Positions 52,152 to 63,000 of a stretch of 64,000 nucleotides of DNA are shown in pieces. This DNA is from Cyanodermella asteris (taxonomy: Eukaryota; Ascomycota; Lecanoromycetes; Ostropales; Stictidaceae). The notes under the pieces were generated by a model that was not told the origin of the DNA, did no database searches, and was given only the letters and a program-made list of their open reading frames with translations. How positions within the stretch are numbered: position 1 is the first letter of the stretch; each line of letters starts with the position of its first letter. Location: the NCBI GenBank assembly GCA_900618795.1, contig UYJD01000003.1:1122144-1186143 (forward strand), written 5' to 3'. The translations under genes and the position numbers were made by a program.

Positions 52152-53518
52152 CGTGGCGGTGGGTCGATGGATGGGATGGGGAAAGGAGTTGGAGGAGCGG
52201 GAGGAGAGGTTGTTCGGGGGATGGGTGGAAGGGGTCGCTCTGCGAGCTGGTGGACTGATCACGAGGCCGAGCTTGGATAGTCGTTGATGGTCGTCGGTCG
52301 CAACGCGTAGTTGTGGTGATGTGATGTGATGACAATGTTATGGAGAGCGGTAGTCGGTGGCTGTATATGAAGAAGAGTCGCAGACAGAATGATGGGCGAA
52401 TTGATGAAGATCGATGAAGCTGGATGGATACACGAAACAGGTGCCTGCCATGTCAATGCGATGCGATCATCTGCTGGGATGCGCGCCTTGGCATCTCGCG
52501 CCGCGGAATAGCCGCCTCGACTGTCGAGCTAGCGGGAACGCCGCCGACAGCATCACCCCGTTCGCCATGTCGACTACATAGAATACTCGTGTGCCATATC
52601 ACACTTTCTTGATTAGAGTCTTCATGTGGCGGCACAGTCAGCCCTTGTCATAAATCATAGTGCATCTTGGAACCGCTCCTCAAGCGCTGGTGTCAATGCT
52701 GGACCAGTCAGGAACAATCGACGTCTTGGAACGCATGGTTACCATGTTAAATCCGAGAATGGCTTGCATTGTGTTCTATACAAACCAGTTTATGCCTGTC
52801 GCTTTGGCCGATAGCACCGCAAAACCAGGTGCCCCTTTTGCCATGCCTTCTCGAATACCGTAAATGGCGTTGGGCTGGACCAAGATTGTCGTGTACACGC
52901 AAGACCCCAAGAGGCGTGGCGAGGTGGACTACCGCGGACTCTATTACCTGGTCATGCTTATACGGTTTCCGACACCGCAACGTGCTCTTCCAGTCTACCG
53001 CTGGACCGGCTGAATGCCTGGAAACCGAGGTTGCCAAGTTGAAACATAGAGACGCCGTCTACCAGGTACCGGATTGTAAGGTAAAGCTTGATAGTGTCAT
53101 AGTCTGGCTGGAAGTATCAACCTTTTCTTGTTCCGATGGCCACGACAGATATGCATAGACTCACTGAGCGTCCTTGGGGGTTGACACAAAAACTGTACGG
53201 CAGTGGGATGGTGGGAATATACCATTTCACAAAGCACATCGGTTTTGCATAGCATACATACTGTGTTTCCGACTGATCCGATTTGCGCAGCTTCCAGGGC
53301 TCGTTGCACAAGCTCCGAATCGCCCTGATAACATGCCGACGCAAGCCTATGACGATGCATCATGCTATTGGAGACTCAATTCGACTTGAAGAAACGCGAA
53401 GGTCTTCAAGCTATTCGACAAAATTGTCTGCATTCGTCTTATATGATTCAGTCTCCCTGGCGAAGTACCTTCATTCATACATTTTCCTCAGTCTCATTCT
53501 CTGGAACGATTCGCCATC
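52152..53518. other. Intergenic / decayed region
   Basis: About 1.4 kb. The first 200 bases are the VTI1 leader. From 52640 on, short frames on both strands (e.g. TAKPGAPFAMPSRIP, LGWTKIVVYTQDPKRRGEVD) look like old coding text but I cannot name a family. Confidence 0.4.
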
Positions 53519-54446
53519 ATGTACAAGTTCACAAAATCATACAGTCCTGCGGCGCCTGGCACCATTGGTGGTGCTCTTTTCGGCTTCGATGTCATCTCCA
53601 TAAGTGCCTGGATTGAGACATCTCAGTACCTCAATTACTTCAATTCTCCCAGATCAACTCTGTACGATGCACTTCATTGTCTATATCTCCCAGACGGTTG
53701 ACATGTCGGGTGACACCACCTCGATCAGCTCAATCATCCAGTATGTCATATTCATCGTCACCACCGGCATCATGCTCCTAATTATCGACTGGGTTGGTCG
53801 CCGACAGCTCTTCTTGACTGGGTCCATACTTTTTGCATAACACTTCGCCACTGCCGGACCCACGGTCAGTCGAGGCAACTACGTCTCCAGCATCAAAGGC
53901 AACAATATCCTGCGCTGGAAAATGAGGAAGCTCCTGCCAAAGGCGTCATCGCTTGCGCATACATTTTCGTCGGCATTGACGGTCTCACGTGGACTCCAGC
54001 TGCCTGGATATACTCCATCGAAGTCTTCCCTCTTGAATAACGTGCAGTCGGCGTGGGAATTAGTTCCGCAATTAAGTGGATTTTTAATTTGTTGAACAAG
54101 GGACACCAGGTACCTACGTGGCATGGTGGTTGTGGAAACGTGGAAGGTTGGCAAGTGCTTGCTTCACAAGCTCTCCACACAAACGGTATGCAATCATGTC
54201 AGGGGAGGTACTTTAGACAGATTGCCCCTTCAGGACTTCTATACTCCATAATCAATCGATGAAGTACCTAGGACGTCCTGTTCAATATGATGTCGCTCTG
54301 AGCGTCTTCTTCATGTACCAGAGACCCAGGGTCTGACGCTTGAGGAGATCGACGCCGTTTCTGAGACCAAGATCCCGCCGTGGCGAAGCCGAGACCTCAA
54401 GGTGGATTTCGCGGAGAGTGTGGAACAGGTGCAAAAGAAGTAGAGT
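53519..54446 (+). pseudogene. Relic of an MFS hexose transporter
   Basis: Pieces of a fungal sugar transporter in order but in different frames: MYKFTKSYSPAAPGTIGGAL, then FGFDVISISAWI and QYLNYFNSP (N-terminus and first membrane helix); TVDMSGDTTSISSIIQYVIF and DWVGRRQLFLTGSILFA (late helices, with the GRR loop); KGVIACAYIFVGIDGLTWTP, AAWIYSIEVFPLE and AVGVGISSAIKWIFNLL; and the tail LTLEEIDAVSETKIPPWRSR. Several central helices are missing, and stops and frame shifts separate the parts. It is a host-gene remnant, not an active transporter. Confidence 0.8.
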
Positions 54447-55861
54447 CTCATCGGCGCACCAACGGTCAATGTCGAATATACAGCAGATATTGCATGGTGC
54501 TTGGCGGCGATGTCAATTCGAAGGTCCAGGGCCGGTTCTGTGCAAGGCGTAGAGGCCACCACTCCGGAAGCTGAAAAAGTTTGTCGTCATGTGTTTTGAG
54601 GCCTTGATCGCGAGAGGCAGGATTGAACATAGGACTGCCAATAGCTCGTCGAGCAAAGCGACGGATACAGTGTATGTTGGTATTCGCTGGGTAGGAAAGG
54701 GATGCACGCAGGACAATTGTTGCGGTACTACTGACCTGGCGCCCCACTCTCCAGGCTTGCAGAGAGGAAGGGCGCGATGCATTCCATGATGAAAGCTGCG
54801 AAGAAGACCAAGCGAGAGAAAGGGGCATCGCAGGCCTCTCGCCAACACGCACAACTTCAGCTGAACAGGAACAAGGCATCCATATTCCCGGCCCGGATCG
54901 CTCAAGCCGAAGGACAACATTCAGCCCTGCGCTTGTTGATCACTGACAGGCCGTCGGTACGTTCACTGCTGTCCGATTCGACCGGAGCCCCAGATTCGAG
55001 GCTGAAGCTTTGACTCTCGCCACCTCATGGTGTACATGTTGAATATATCCCTCAGCTATCCCCGAATCTTGGTGGTGATCTACATTGCGGGAGCCGCCGA
55101 AACCTGTAGGTCAGGGATACCAGAACACGAGATCCACAGCACCGGTAAACTTGCAAACTCGATCAATCATATGCGGCAGATGCCATGGGAGCTAGATTTG
55201 AGCCCTCGTGTGAGTGATTTGATAATTTCAGCTTCTCAGCTGGAGCTCGTGGTATGTCGTCAATGTCTGCATATCGTGAATATGCTGTAACGACGATTCA
55301 TGATACAGCGCCACCGGACGAAATGAATTATTCAAACATTCATGACGATTCCGTCTCGAAGGTTTGACACTGCAAGCATACCGAACCTTTCACTCGAACC
55401 GACAGTCACAATCAAACGACTTTCGGCTACGGGTTTTTCGCATGACGAAAATTTTGCGTTCTTCGCTTTGCCTCTGTTCCTGAAGCCGATGGGACTACCA
55501 TGTGGCGTCAACCACCAAGCCCGAGCCGATGCCATGGTAGCAGACCACCCCAGCATGATCTTGCGATCCGTCGGCTCAATGTGATAGAGCTCGGGCAGGT
55601 GACGCTACTGCTCCAGGTAAATTTCGAGCCCCATTCCTTGAATGGTGAATTCGCTGGTAGTTCGCCCATCGGCCCGCTTCAACCATTCCTCCGATCGGCT
55701 CTTTGGTCGCATTCAGAGGCTCAGCCACACGTGTCGATCCACCTAAGGACGCGACCAGATCAGGACTTGCACTGCACTATGGCGGTTCTGGGTTTGACTT
55801 TCTCATCATTATTGATTTGCATCGTCATAGTTCTGACTGCTTCTTGCGCTACACATGTCCA
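54447..55861. other. Intergenic / decayed region
   Basis: About 1.4 kb with no supported gene. Short frames on the plus strand around 55030-55880 have no domain I can name. Confidence 0.4.
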
Positions 55862-58054
55862 TCACTTGGTCGCTTTGGCGACTTGTTGACTCGGGGCTTT
55901 GAGCGGCGCAGCTGAGCTCGAGTTACGAGGCGGTACCCTTTTAGCTTTTGCGGCTCCTAACTTTGACGGTGGGTTCGTATTGTTCGCTGTTGTACTTTTG
56001 CTACTTGTTACGCCATGAGCGTTCGGCGATGCCACCTGCGCGACTGTACTCGGCGTGGTTGATACTTTAGTTGCGGATGAAAGCTTTGGAGCCGCCGATG
56101 GAGCAGCTTTCGTTCTTGCAGGAGATGGCTTTGCTTGTGAAGTGTTCTTTGCCTCTGGTAAAATCTTACTTGGCGATCTCGTTTCTGCGAGTTTCCTATT
56201 GGCTGTCTGAGAAGGTCCTTTAGTTTCCAGTCTCGTATCTTTATGCGTTGTTGTCACGGCCTTTGCTGGCTTCTTGTGCGGCTGCGGTGTCGACTGTATC
56301 GCATTCTTGGGCGGGGAATACAAATCAGCTCCGTTTGGTGTAAGCTTGGACACCTCGTTATACCCTCTGTTGCTGAAACCAAGCAGCTTGTTTTCGGTTG
56401 TCTGCTTCGCTGGTGCCGCAGAGCTGACCGACGGTTTGCTTTTCGTCATGTTATTGCGTGGGCTGGCCATACTCCTTGCAGGACTGACCTCTCTGAAGCC
56501 ACCTCCAGCGAACCCGAGCATCTTCTTCGGCTCGCTTTGTGTCATCGACTGAACACCTCGTGATCGAGGTTGCGCTACCGATGAGCCGGTGGTGCCAAGC
56601 CCTGTGGATGCACTGAAGACGGAACCTGCTCTGCCCCTTGGTCCGCTGGACATGCTGCTCACGGACGAAGCGGCTCTCCTTACTGGTGGTCTGGACAAGC
56701 TCTCCTTGACCGTATTCTCAAACTCTTTCGAGCCTGCCGAAATCCGCTTGAAGCCCGTGCCGTCAAAAGCTAGTAGTTTTCTTGGTCCAACCTTGTCTTC
56801 TACCTCTTGACCAATCTTGCCAGCTTGACCTCCAATCGCATCTATCATCTCTCGAGGCAGCGCTCCATAGAACATGAACAGGACCAAAGCTAACATTCCC
56901 ATTGGTGCAAACACCTGCAGGAAGTCTCTCCACTTACTGGCACGGACCTCGGACTCAATGTGACCAGCGCCCCTCAAGAATTGCCCTCTGGCCCCCATGG
57001 AAACTCCCTTGTCGGCAGGAAAGCGTCCGTGCGTGTAGAAGTACTCAATCAGATTGTCCTTCTCACGCCAGCGCGCCAGCAGCCAGGACTCAAAAGCCAG
57101 TGGATTGTCCAGTGGGATATCAGAAACCTTGAAACGCCTCCAGTACATGTTGACAGACTTCGGAGGCTTCCCTTCTAGGTAGCTCGCCCGGAGCGTGTAT
57201 ATGTCTTGGGCATACTTTCCACGCGGCACACCAGAATAAGCCACCGTGCAGTCGTATACCCAACCGACGGAGCTCCGCAATTCCTGCAGACAGAATCTCA
57301 GCCCAGTTGCCCTCGGCAAAAGAGTATGCTGCATGTCCTTCAAGTGGTTCTTGGCCGCCCATCGGCGACTTTTGATCCTCGTATCAGGAGCCAGATTGGT
57401 GCCCTCGGGAAAGAGCATCAACCACATCGGCTCCGCCAGCTTGTTCAGCCTCTGCATGTGCTCGGACAGATGCGGCCTGTCGGCCTCCCAGTTGCGTTTC
57501 AGGAATATGAACTTGTTCAGCTGCATGCCCCAGCCAATGACGGGAATCTTCTTGAGCGACTCCTTCAGGATGATGTACACGTTCCCGTGCTTGCCGGCGG
57601 TGTACGCGACCCACCAGAGATACAGCCAGTCAGTGTAGATCTGATGGTTGGCAACCAGGACCAGCCGGTCCGGGAAACCGCAAACGAGGTCCCCGTCGTC
57701 GGATTTCGCGAGCTGGCCGCGCACGCTCGCGTCGCCGCTCACGCGCACGACGGTCGGCGCCCAGAACTGGGTCATGGTCGTGGTGAGGAGGCCGAAGGAT
57801 TGCTTGGTGAGCGAGAGCCAGCCCTCGTACCAGTCGTTGTCGATGGCGGACATTGGTGCGGCGAGCAGTTGGGACGTGTTGATCGCCACCACGCCGGAGA
57901 AGAAGTAGGCTGCTACGGCGAGGGCTCGCTGCATCTGCTCGGGAATGCCCTTGGGCATGCCGTTTTCGAGGGAGAGGTCTTTGGGGAGCCATGCCGGTGC
58001 TTTGAGGTTTGCTCCCGCGCCCAAGTCGGTGGGGATCGAGATACCGTTTGGCAT
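55862..58054 (-). CDS. PlsC-type lysophospholipid acyltransferase with long disordered tail
   Basis: Membrane acyltransferase of the LPA/lysocardiolipin group (LCLAT/Cst26-like) acting in phospholipid remodelling. 730 aa, single exon, start MPNGISIPTD. A hydrophobic helix near residue 50 (AVAAYFFSGVVAINTSQLL) precedes the catalytic block: LVANHQIYTDWLYLWW (H-x4-D variant of motif I), VIGWGMQLNKFIFLKRNWEA, LFPEGTNLAPDT (motif III), RATGLRFCLQEL and YDCTVAYSG. A further hydrophobic segment, FAPMGMLALVLFMFYGALP, lies near 390. Residues after about 420 are Ser/Lys/Pro-rich and disordered, and contain three copies of a short motif (see findings). Confidence 0.9.
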   Translation of the reverse strand: MPNGISIPTDLGAGANLKAPAWLPKDLSLENGMPKGIPEQMQRALAVAAYFFSGVVAINTSQLLAAPMSAIDNDWYEGWLSLTKQSFGLLTTTMTQFWAPTVVRVSGDASVRGQLAKSDDGDLVCGFPDRLVLVANHQIYTDWLYLWWVAYTAGKHGNVYIILKESLKKIPVIGWGMQLNKFIFLKRNWEADRPHLSEHMQRLNKLAEPMWLMLFPEGTNLAPDTRIKSRRWAAKNHLKDMQHTLLPRATGLRFCLQELRSSVGWVYDCTVAYSGVPRGKYAQDIYTLRASYLEGKPPKSVNMYWRRFKVSDIPLDNPLAFESWLLARWREKDNLIEYFYTHGRFPADKGVSMGARGQFLRGAGHIESEVRASKWRDFLQVFAPMGMLALVLFMFYGALPREMIDAIGGQAGKIGQEVEDKVGPRKLLAFDGTGFKRISAGSKEFENTVKESLSRPPVRRAASSVSSMSSGPRGRAGSVFSASTGLGTTGSSVAQPRSRGVQSMTQSEPKKMLGFAGGGFREVSPARSMASPRNNMTKSKPSVSSAAPAKQTTENKLLGFSNRGYNEVSKLTPNGADLYSPPKNAIQSTPQPHKKPAKAVTTTHKDTRLETKGPSQTANRKLAETRSPSKILPEAKNTSQAKPSPARTKAAPSAAPKLSSATKVSTTPSTVAQVASPNAHGVTSSKSTTANNTNPPSKLGAAKAKRVPPRNSSSAAPLKAPSQQVAKATK

Positions 58055-58952
58055 TGTGAGTGTTGACTGTTCAGCGAAGTATTGGTGAAGTTGTCACACA
58101 CAACGCACAACTGCAGTCAAGCTTATTGATGTATAAAAGGAGCTGTGAGTATACAAATGAGCACACAACATTGGGAAAGAAGATTGCGGTTGAGTCGGCG
58201 ATTACCGCAATTGAGACATGTTCAACGTAGAATGAGATCCAGAAATACAATGCTCGTTTGGACTTTTGCAAGATAAATGGTATGAAGTATTCAGGTTGTC
58301 AAAGAAGCTCGCTCAAAGTTATTGATGCAGAAGGATCAGCACTACGCCACAGCCAAACAGCACAACTCCACAAAAAGGGTGACACCACGAGCCTCAAATC
58401 AGGATACTCAAAAGTACCCAATTCCATGTCCCCCAAAAAAACAAGTCAAAAGCACACTCGTCACCAAGGGGGGGGAAAGGGAGGCGAAGGTGCACGCAAC
58501 GGTTCCAGTTGACATCATCGCTGCTCAGCGGCACGAAACAGGCCCGACCCCGGTGCGCGAACAGGGGTGACGCCCTGATTTCAGCAGCCAAATACAAGTA
58601 GCTCGCGTGAGACAAAGGGAGGCAACCGACTGCTCGCCGTGATACAACGCCACACGAGAGCTCGCTGACCATGTCACTCGGCGTGGAGCTCATACAGGAA
58701 TGTTGCGCGTGTTACCGGGATTCGAAGATTCCTCCCCCTCCCTCCCTCCCTCCCCATGCCAGAAAACGACGTAGCTAGTAAAAAAAAAAGACCCTGAGTC
58801 CAAAACCAGAGACATATATATCTTCGTGAAAAAGGCATCTCTGTTCTTGAAATCGACTTTGCACACTCTCACGTACCGAATCACCATCATCCTTGTTTTG
58901 ATTTTTTGAACTTGACGCTCGACAGTCAAGTTCTACCGACCCACATCCAGTG
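58055..58952. other. Divergent intergenic region
   Basis: About 900 bases between the acyltransferase and the small basic protein genes. A pyrimidine-rich microsatellite lies at about 58731-58757. Otherwise no feature. Confidence 0.45.
58731..58757. repeat. Pyrimidine microsatellite, CCCT/CTCC units
   Basis: Run of CCCTCCCTCCCTCC-type text on the plus strand, followed by an A10 tract about 20 nt later. It could act as a purine/pyrimidine promoter element, but only its sequence is shown. Confidence 0.6.
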
Positions 58953-59342
58953 ATGCCGAACATCTCCTTCGACATCTTCTACAATACCGACCTCGTCAAC
59001 TTTACCATCTCACGCACCGGAGGTGCTCCACGTGCGAAGCCCGACTGGAAGGTCCGTCAGGCACCCAAGCTTGCACCCAAGCCGAAGCCGACGCCCGAGA
59101 ACACCTTTGGAAAGAAGCAGGTTCCGAGTCAGCCAAAGAAGGAGTTGCCAGAGGGCACTCGGGAGATTGAGGAGGTCCAATCGGAAGCTGGAGACAGTGT
59201 GAAGAAGGCACCTCAGAAGTTGAAGACGCAGCCAAAGAAGAAGGACGCAGGAGAACAAGAGCAAGGAGAGGAGAAGGCGCAAGAAAAGAAAAAGTCGCCA
59301 CCGAAGATCAAGCTCCAAACCAACGGCACCGCACCAAAGTAA
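58953..59342 (+). CDS. Small Lys/Pro-rich protein, unknown function
   Basis: 129 aa, single exon, first ATG at 58953. The first 25 residues look folded (MPNISFDIFYNTDLVNFTIS); the rest is strongly basic and low in complexity (APKLAPKPKPTPENTFGKKQ, KKKDAGEQEQGEEKAQEKKK). No domain recognised. The next gene starts only 37 bp downstream on the same strand. Confidence 0.7.
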   Translation: MPNISFDIFYNTDLVNFTISRTGGAPRAKPDWKVRQAPKLAPKPKPTPENTFGKKQVPSQPKKELPEGTREIEEVQSEAGDSVKKAPQKLKTQPKKKDAGEQEQGEEKAQEKKKSPPKIKLQTNGTAPK

Positions 59343-59379
59343 AACGAGGAAGAGTAACAAAATCTAATCTTCCTTCACG

Positions 59380-60018
59380 ATGGCATCAGGATGGATTGCC
59401 GGCATGATCTCCAACGGCGTGCAGACCGCTATCCAGCCAGGCGTCGCCTCTGCAGGCTCCTTTGCCGGCGGCGCCGTCTCGAGCGTGGGAAGCGGCGTCA
59501 ACAGCGTCGGTGAGTCGTTCAACTCATACATCCGCCGATACGGAACCGGCATCCAGGATTATGGCAACGCGATCCGCGATTGGGCAGCCGCTGAGGGTCC
59601 TCGATCTCAAACTGCCAGCAACCCACTGGGACTCAGCTCGACTGCTGCAGGTGGCAAGATGGGGGTGACGAACCCACGACTGCCAACTGCTACACCACGC
59701 AGCAGTAGCACGCCTGCCGCTCCTCAACGGAAGAAGATTGAAGCGGCAAAGAAGTCGGGGCCGCAGAAGGCGAACTCGTCTGCTGCAAGAGCTGCTTCTG
59801 GAACATTTTCGAGCATCAGCGGGAAGGGCTCCAGCAATACTGCTGCCAAGGGTACCAACACGAATAAGGTGAGGATCTCGGCCGCGTCCAAGCCGCAGAA
59901 CCTCAGCAAAGCCAAATCGATGGCGGCTAAGCCTCCAGGGGCTTCTGCAAGCGCCAACAAGCCTGCAACAGGCTCGAAGCAGAAAGGTGGTGTCAACCAC
60001 TTGTACATGGGAGCGTGA
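59380..60018 (+). CDS. Gly/Ser/Ala-rich basic protein, unknown function
   Basis: 212 aa, single exon, start MASGWIAGMISNGVQTAIQP. Residues 20-60 carry a glycine-rich amphipathic stretch (AGGAVSSVGSGVNSVGESFN), then YGTGIQDYGNAIRDWAAAEG, a pattern I associate with small membrane-binding fungal proteins but cannot name. The rest is Ser/Ala/Lys-rich and disordered, ending GGVNHLYMGA. It is separated from the preceding small basic gene by only 37 bp. Confidence 0.7.
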   Translation: MASGWIAGMISNGVQTAIQPGVASAGSFAGGAVSSVGSGVNSVGESFNSYIRRYGTGIQDYGNAIRDWAAAEGPRSQTASNPLGLSSTAAGGKMGVTNPRLPTATPRSSSTPAAPQRKKIEAAKKSGPQKANSSAARAASGTFSSISGKGSSNTAAKGTNTNKVRISAASKPQNLSKAKSMAAKPPGASASANKPATGSKQKGGVNHLYMGA

Positions 60019-63000
60019 GAAACAGACCTCCAATACTGTAATGTGCAAAGACCGGGCTCGGCACAGGTGATGGCACAGAAGTCCTTAAAGAAGACCCAGC
60101 TTTTGTGCGCTGCTGGCAAGGGCCCTGTTGTCGTTGAAGCCTTGAAGCTGGTGCAGGGAGGTACCTTGCCCGTCAGCTTGGTTCATAGGTACGCATCGGG
60201 TGTAGAAAGCGCATTCCTCGAGGAGTATCAGATTAGCAGTATCAAAATTCCTTGAAGCTAGGATTTCTGGGTAGGACTAGCAGGCATCGTGTAAGAGTGA
60301 TAGCAGACCAGAATCGAACATTCTGGAGGAACTGCTTACACAGGAGTATTGCTGACCCTCGTTAGATGACGGGCCATCAAGGATCGAATGATTGATGCTC
60401 TTACACGCACTACAAATCGTAGTCAGCAAAGCAACTGCACTGTCAGCAGGTATCAGACACACGGACGGGTGAAATGGTGATCCAAGCTCCGAGTTTCAGG
60501 TCGTTCGTCTTGGGTGCTCTCGCCCCAGAATCATACACTGTGACTGGAGTCTCGATGCCTCATAAGATTAACACGAGGTGTGACAGAAAGTACTCTCTGT
60601 AAGTTTTGGTTGATCGAAGACACCTTTGAAAAATGATCTCTGGCCGACATTCTTCAAATCTTCAAATTGCTGTGCCCAGCCAAGCACGTTACTTGATACC
60701 CCGCCAAGTGTATATTCAAATACCTGTCCGAAGTATCTCGAGATTAGCGCTGCAAGACCATGGCTCTTGCTTCACAACCGCTCAAATTATCTCAGCGTCC
60801 CACATTGCTCAAGCCCAAGAATGGGGCGTTCATCAGTTGAACCGAGGTCTTTAATGCTGTGTAACCGACGCAGATAGCGTTCACACCGCTACAGATAGGG
60901 CAATCAGCACGCATACCCTATTCCTCTCCAGGCAAGGGGTTCCCGATACAATGTCTGGGCCGCGGCAGTACCTGCACTGAAACTGCCGGGTCGGGGCGAG
61001 ATCAGTCGTAGCTTGTCTAGAACGGGTCTGAGGGGCAGTGCCAGAAGACGGTATCCAAAGAGATAAGGCGTAAGATGCCCTTTCCGAGTGGCCTCTGCAT
61101 CATCCAAAGACCCCTTGTCTGATATATGATTCTTCGACTTGTTGCCAGTTCCGGCGGGATCCGATGGCGGTATTGATGACTGTCACGATGCCTTGGAGCG
61201 GTGTCTCGCTGCTTCACGCGTCAGAGGGGTGCCATCCGAAACGACGGAAGCCGTCCCGGCCACGCTGGGTGTGGGTTAGACATGTCCATGAAACCAATAC
61301 CGGCCACGGTGGTTGAGCCAACGGTGGCAACCGGTAGGCCATCGCAGAAACACGCATTGCCACCGCCCCCGACTTCTTCAAGTAGCGTGGTTCAGCCAGT
61401 GTTCCAGCACGTGGCAAGCTGACATATTTCCTGGATGGTCAAGATCCTAGCTGCTGATTTGCTGTAGGGCTGACCACGGGCTGTGTTCCTGCAATAGGAC
61501 CTTGCTGCCGACAATTTTCCGTCGCAGCTCGGAGCATGGCCATCATGTTTCACTATAGTGAGTGACAAGTCGACTTTTGCTGCTCTGTCAGCAGGAAGTT
61601 TCATCAAGTCAGTCCGTGGCGGTCAGAACCTAAGCCGGCCCACGAAGTCTTCAGCCTGCCTAGCCCATTACGTACAAGGCCGTCTACTTGCCTGTTCTGC
61701 CCCGCTTGCTTTCGGTTTCCGCAACCTGTTTGAGTCAAGGTTGTCGATGTAGCCCAGAACCTTAATCAGGCGGACGCTCAGTTTGTCACCGCTTGGCAAA
61801 CGTCGGCATCGCTTCGACGCGTTCTGGCTGCCGCACACTGGCGTTGACAGCTAGCGTGGGCTATTTTTCACCGCCTGGTGAGCTGGCGATATGGTGGTGA
61901 AGGACACTACTGCATTCGGAATCGCAGAGTGGTCAGACGAAGGAATCCTGCAGCGTCAGAGTCCCAGAGACTGAGCAAATGTCGCGTGGTGGGCGCTTCC
62001 TTCACCAGCCGCTGGGACGGATTTGATGCTTGATTACAGTAGAGGCCGCCCAGCTGACACCAGCAGATGCAGCCCGACGCGATACCGGTACAGACTGCAC
62101 TTGCAGCGACTCTTCCTTCGCTGTTCTCGCATTGGCGTAAATGGCAGGTAGCTTGAGATGACTCAGTAGAAGCCGGGGGTTTCGACGCCTGGTCGATTGT
62201 CCCGCCCTCGGCTGGTTACGGCTTTGTCAGGCACGCATCTCCTTAATCATCGCCTCGACATTCTGGAAGCGGGTGGGGTTGTCGTGCTAGCACTTGCCCA
62301 ATGAGACTAACTCTGCTGATTAGATAGGAAGAAGCACGAGCTTGCCTTCAGTCATCGCGATAATTGATCATTGCCGGCTGTGACGGTTTCGAACCATGTC
62401 TCAAGCCATTATTACTGACGTCTTTGTATGCTGGGGTCTCGCCTTGTTGTGCTTGGACAAGAAGGCGTCGCCGACGAGTTTGTCCCGATCGTGATGATGC
62501 AGCACGGCTTTGGGCATGGCATAACATTAACGGTGATGGAGACTGAGCGACAAACGACGGAGAGCCGGTCTTTGACTGCGATGTACAGTACCTACCGGCG
62601 GTTCAGGGCATGTTGCTGCCGGCGTCGCCGAGCGCGACTACTGCTTTCGCTGCGCCCAGGTCTTATCAGCAACAGAATGCCACACTTTTTCACCCCAATG
62701 ATGCCCATGTGGCCGTCATGGGTCAACACCTCACTGAGCGAATCTCGGTTCGGCAGTGTCGCGTTGAACACTAAGCCGAGCGAGCGGTTCGACCAGAGAA
62801 GATTGAACCACTGTCCGGTCTTCGTGCCCCGGCAAAACTTGAAGCTGGAAAAAGGCTCGGACTGGCAGCTCGTACCTGGTCGTTCGGAAGTCGAGCGAGC
62901 GAACGGGGTTAAATGTCGCCAACAAGGCCACCAGTGCACTCGAGCGCTGGCAGGATGGGGCAGCTTCTCAGCCGCATCCCCACTCGAGTACATAAAGCCG

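Noticed and set aside
51540-52280. 246-codon open frame antisense to VTI1
   Set aside because: Compositional shadow of the SNARE coding exon.
57206-58066. 286-codon open frame antisense to the acyltransferase
   Set aside because: No motif; explained by codon bias of the conserved gene on the other strand.
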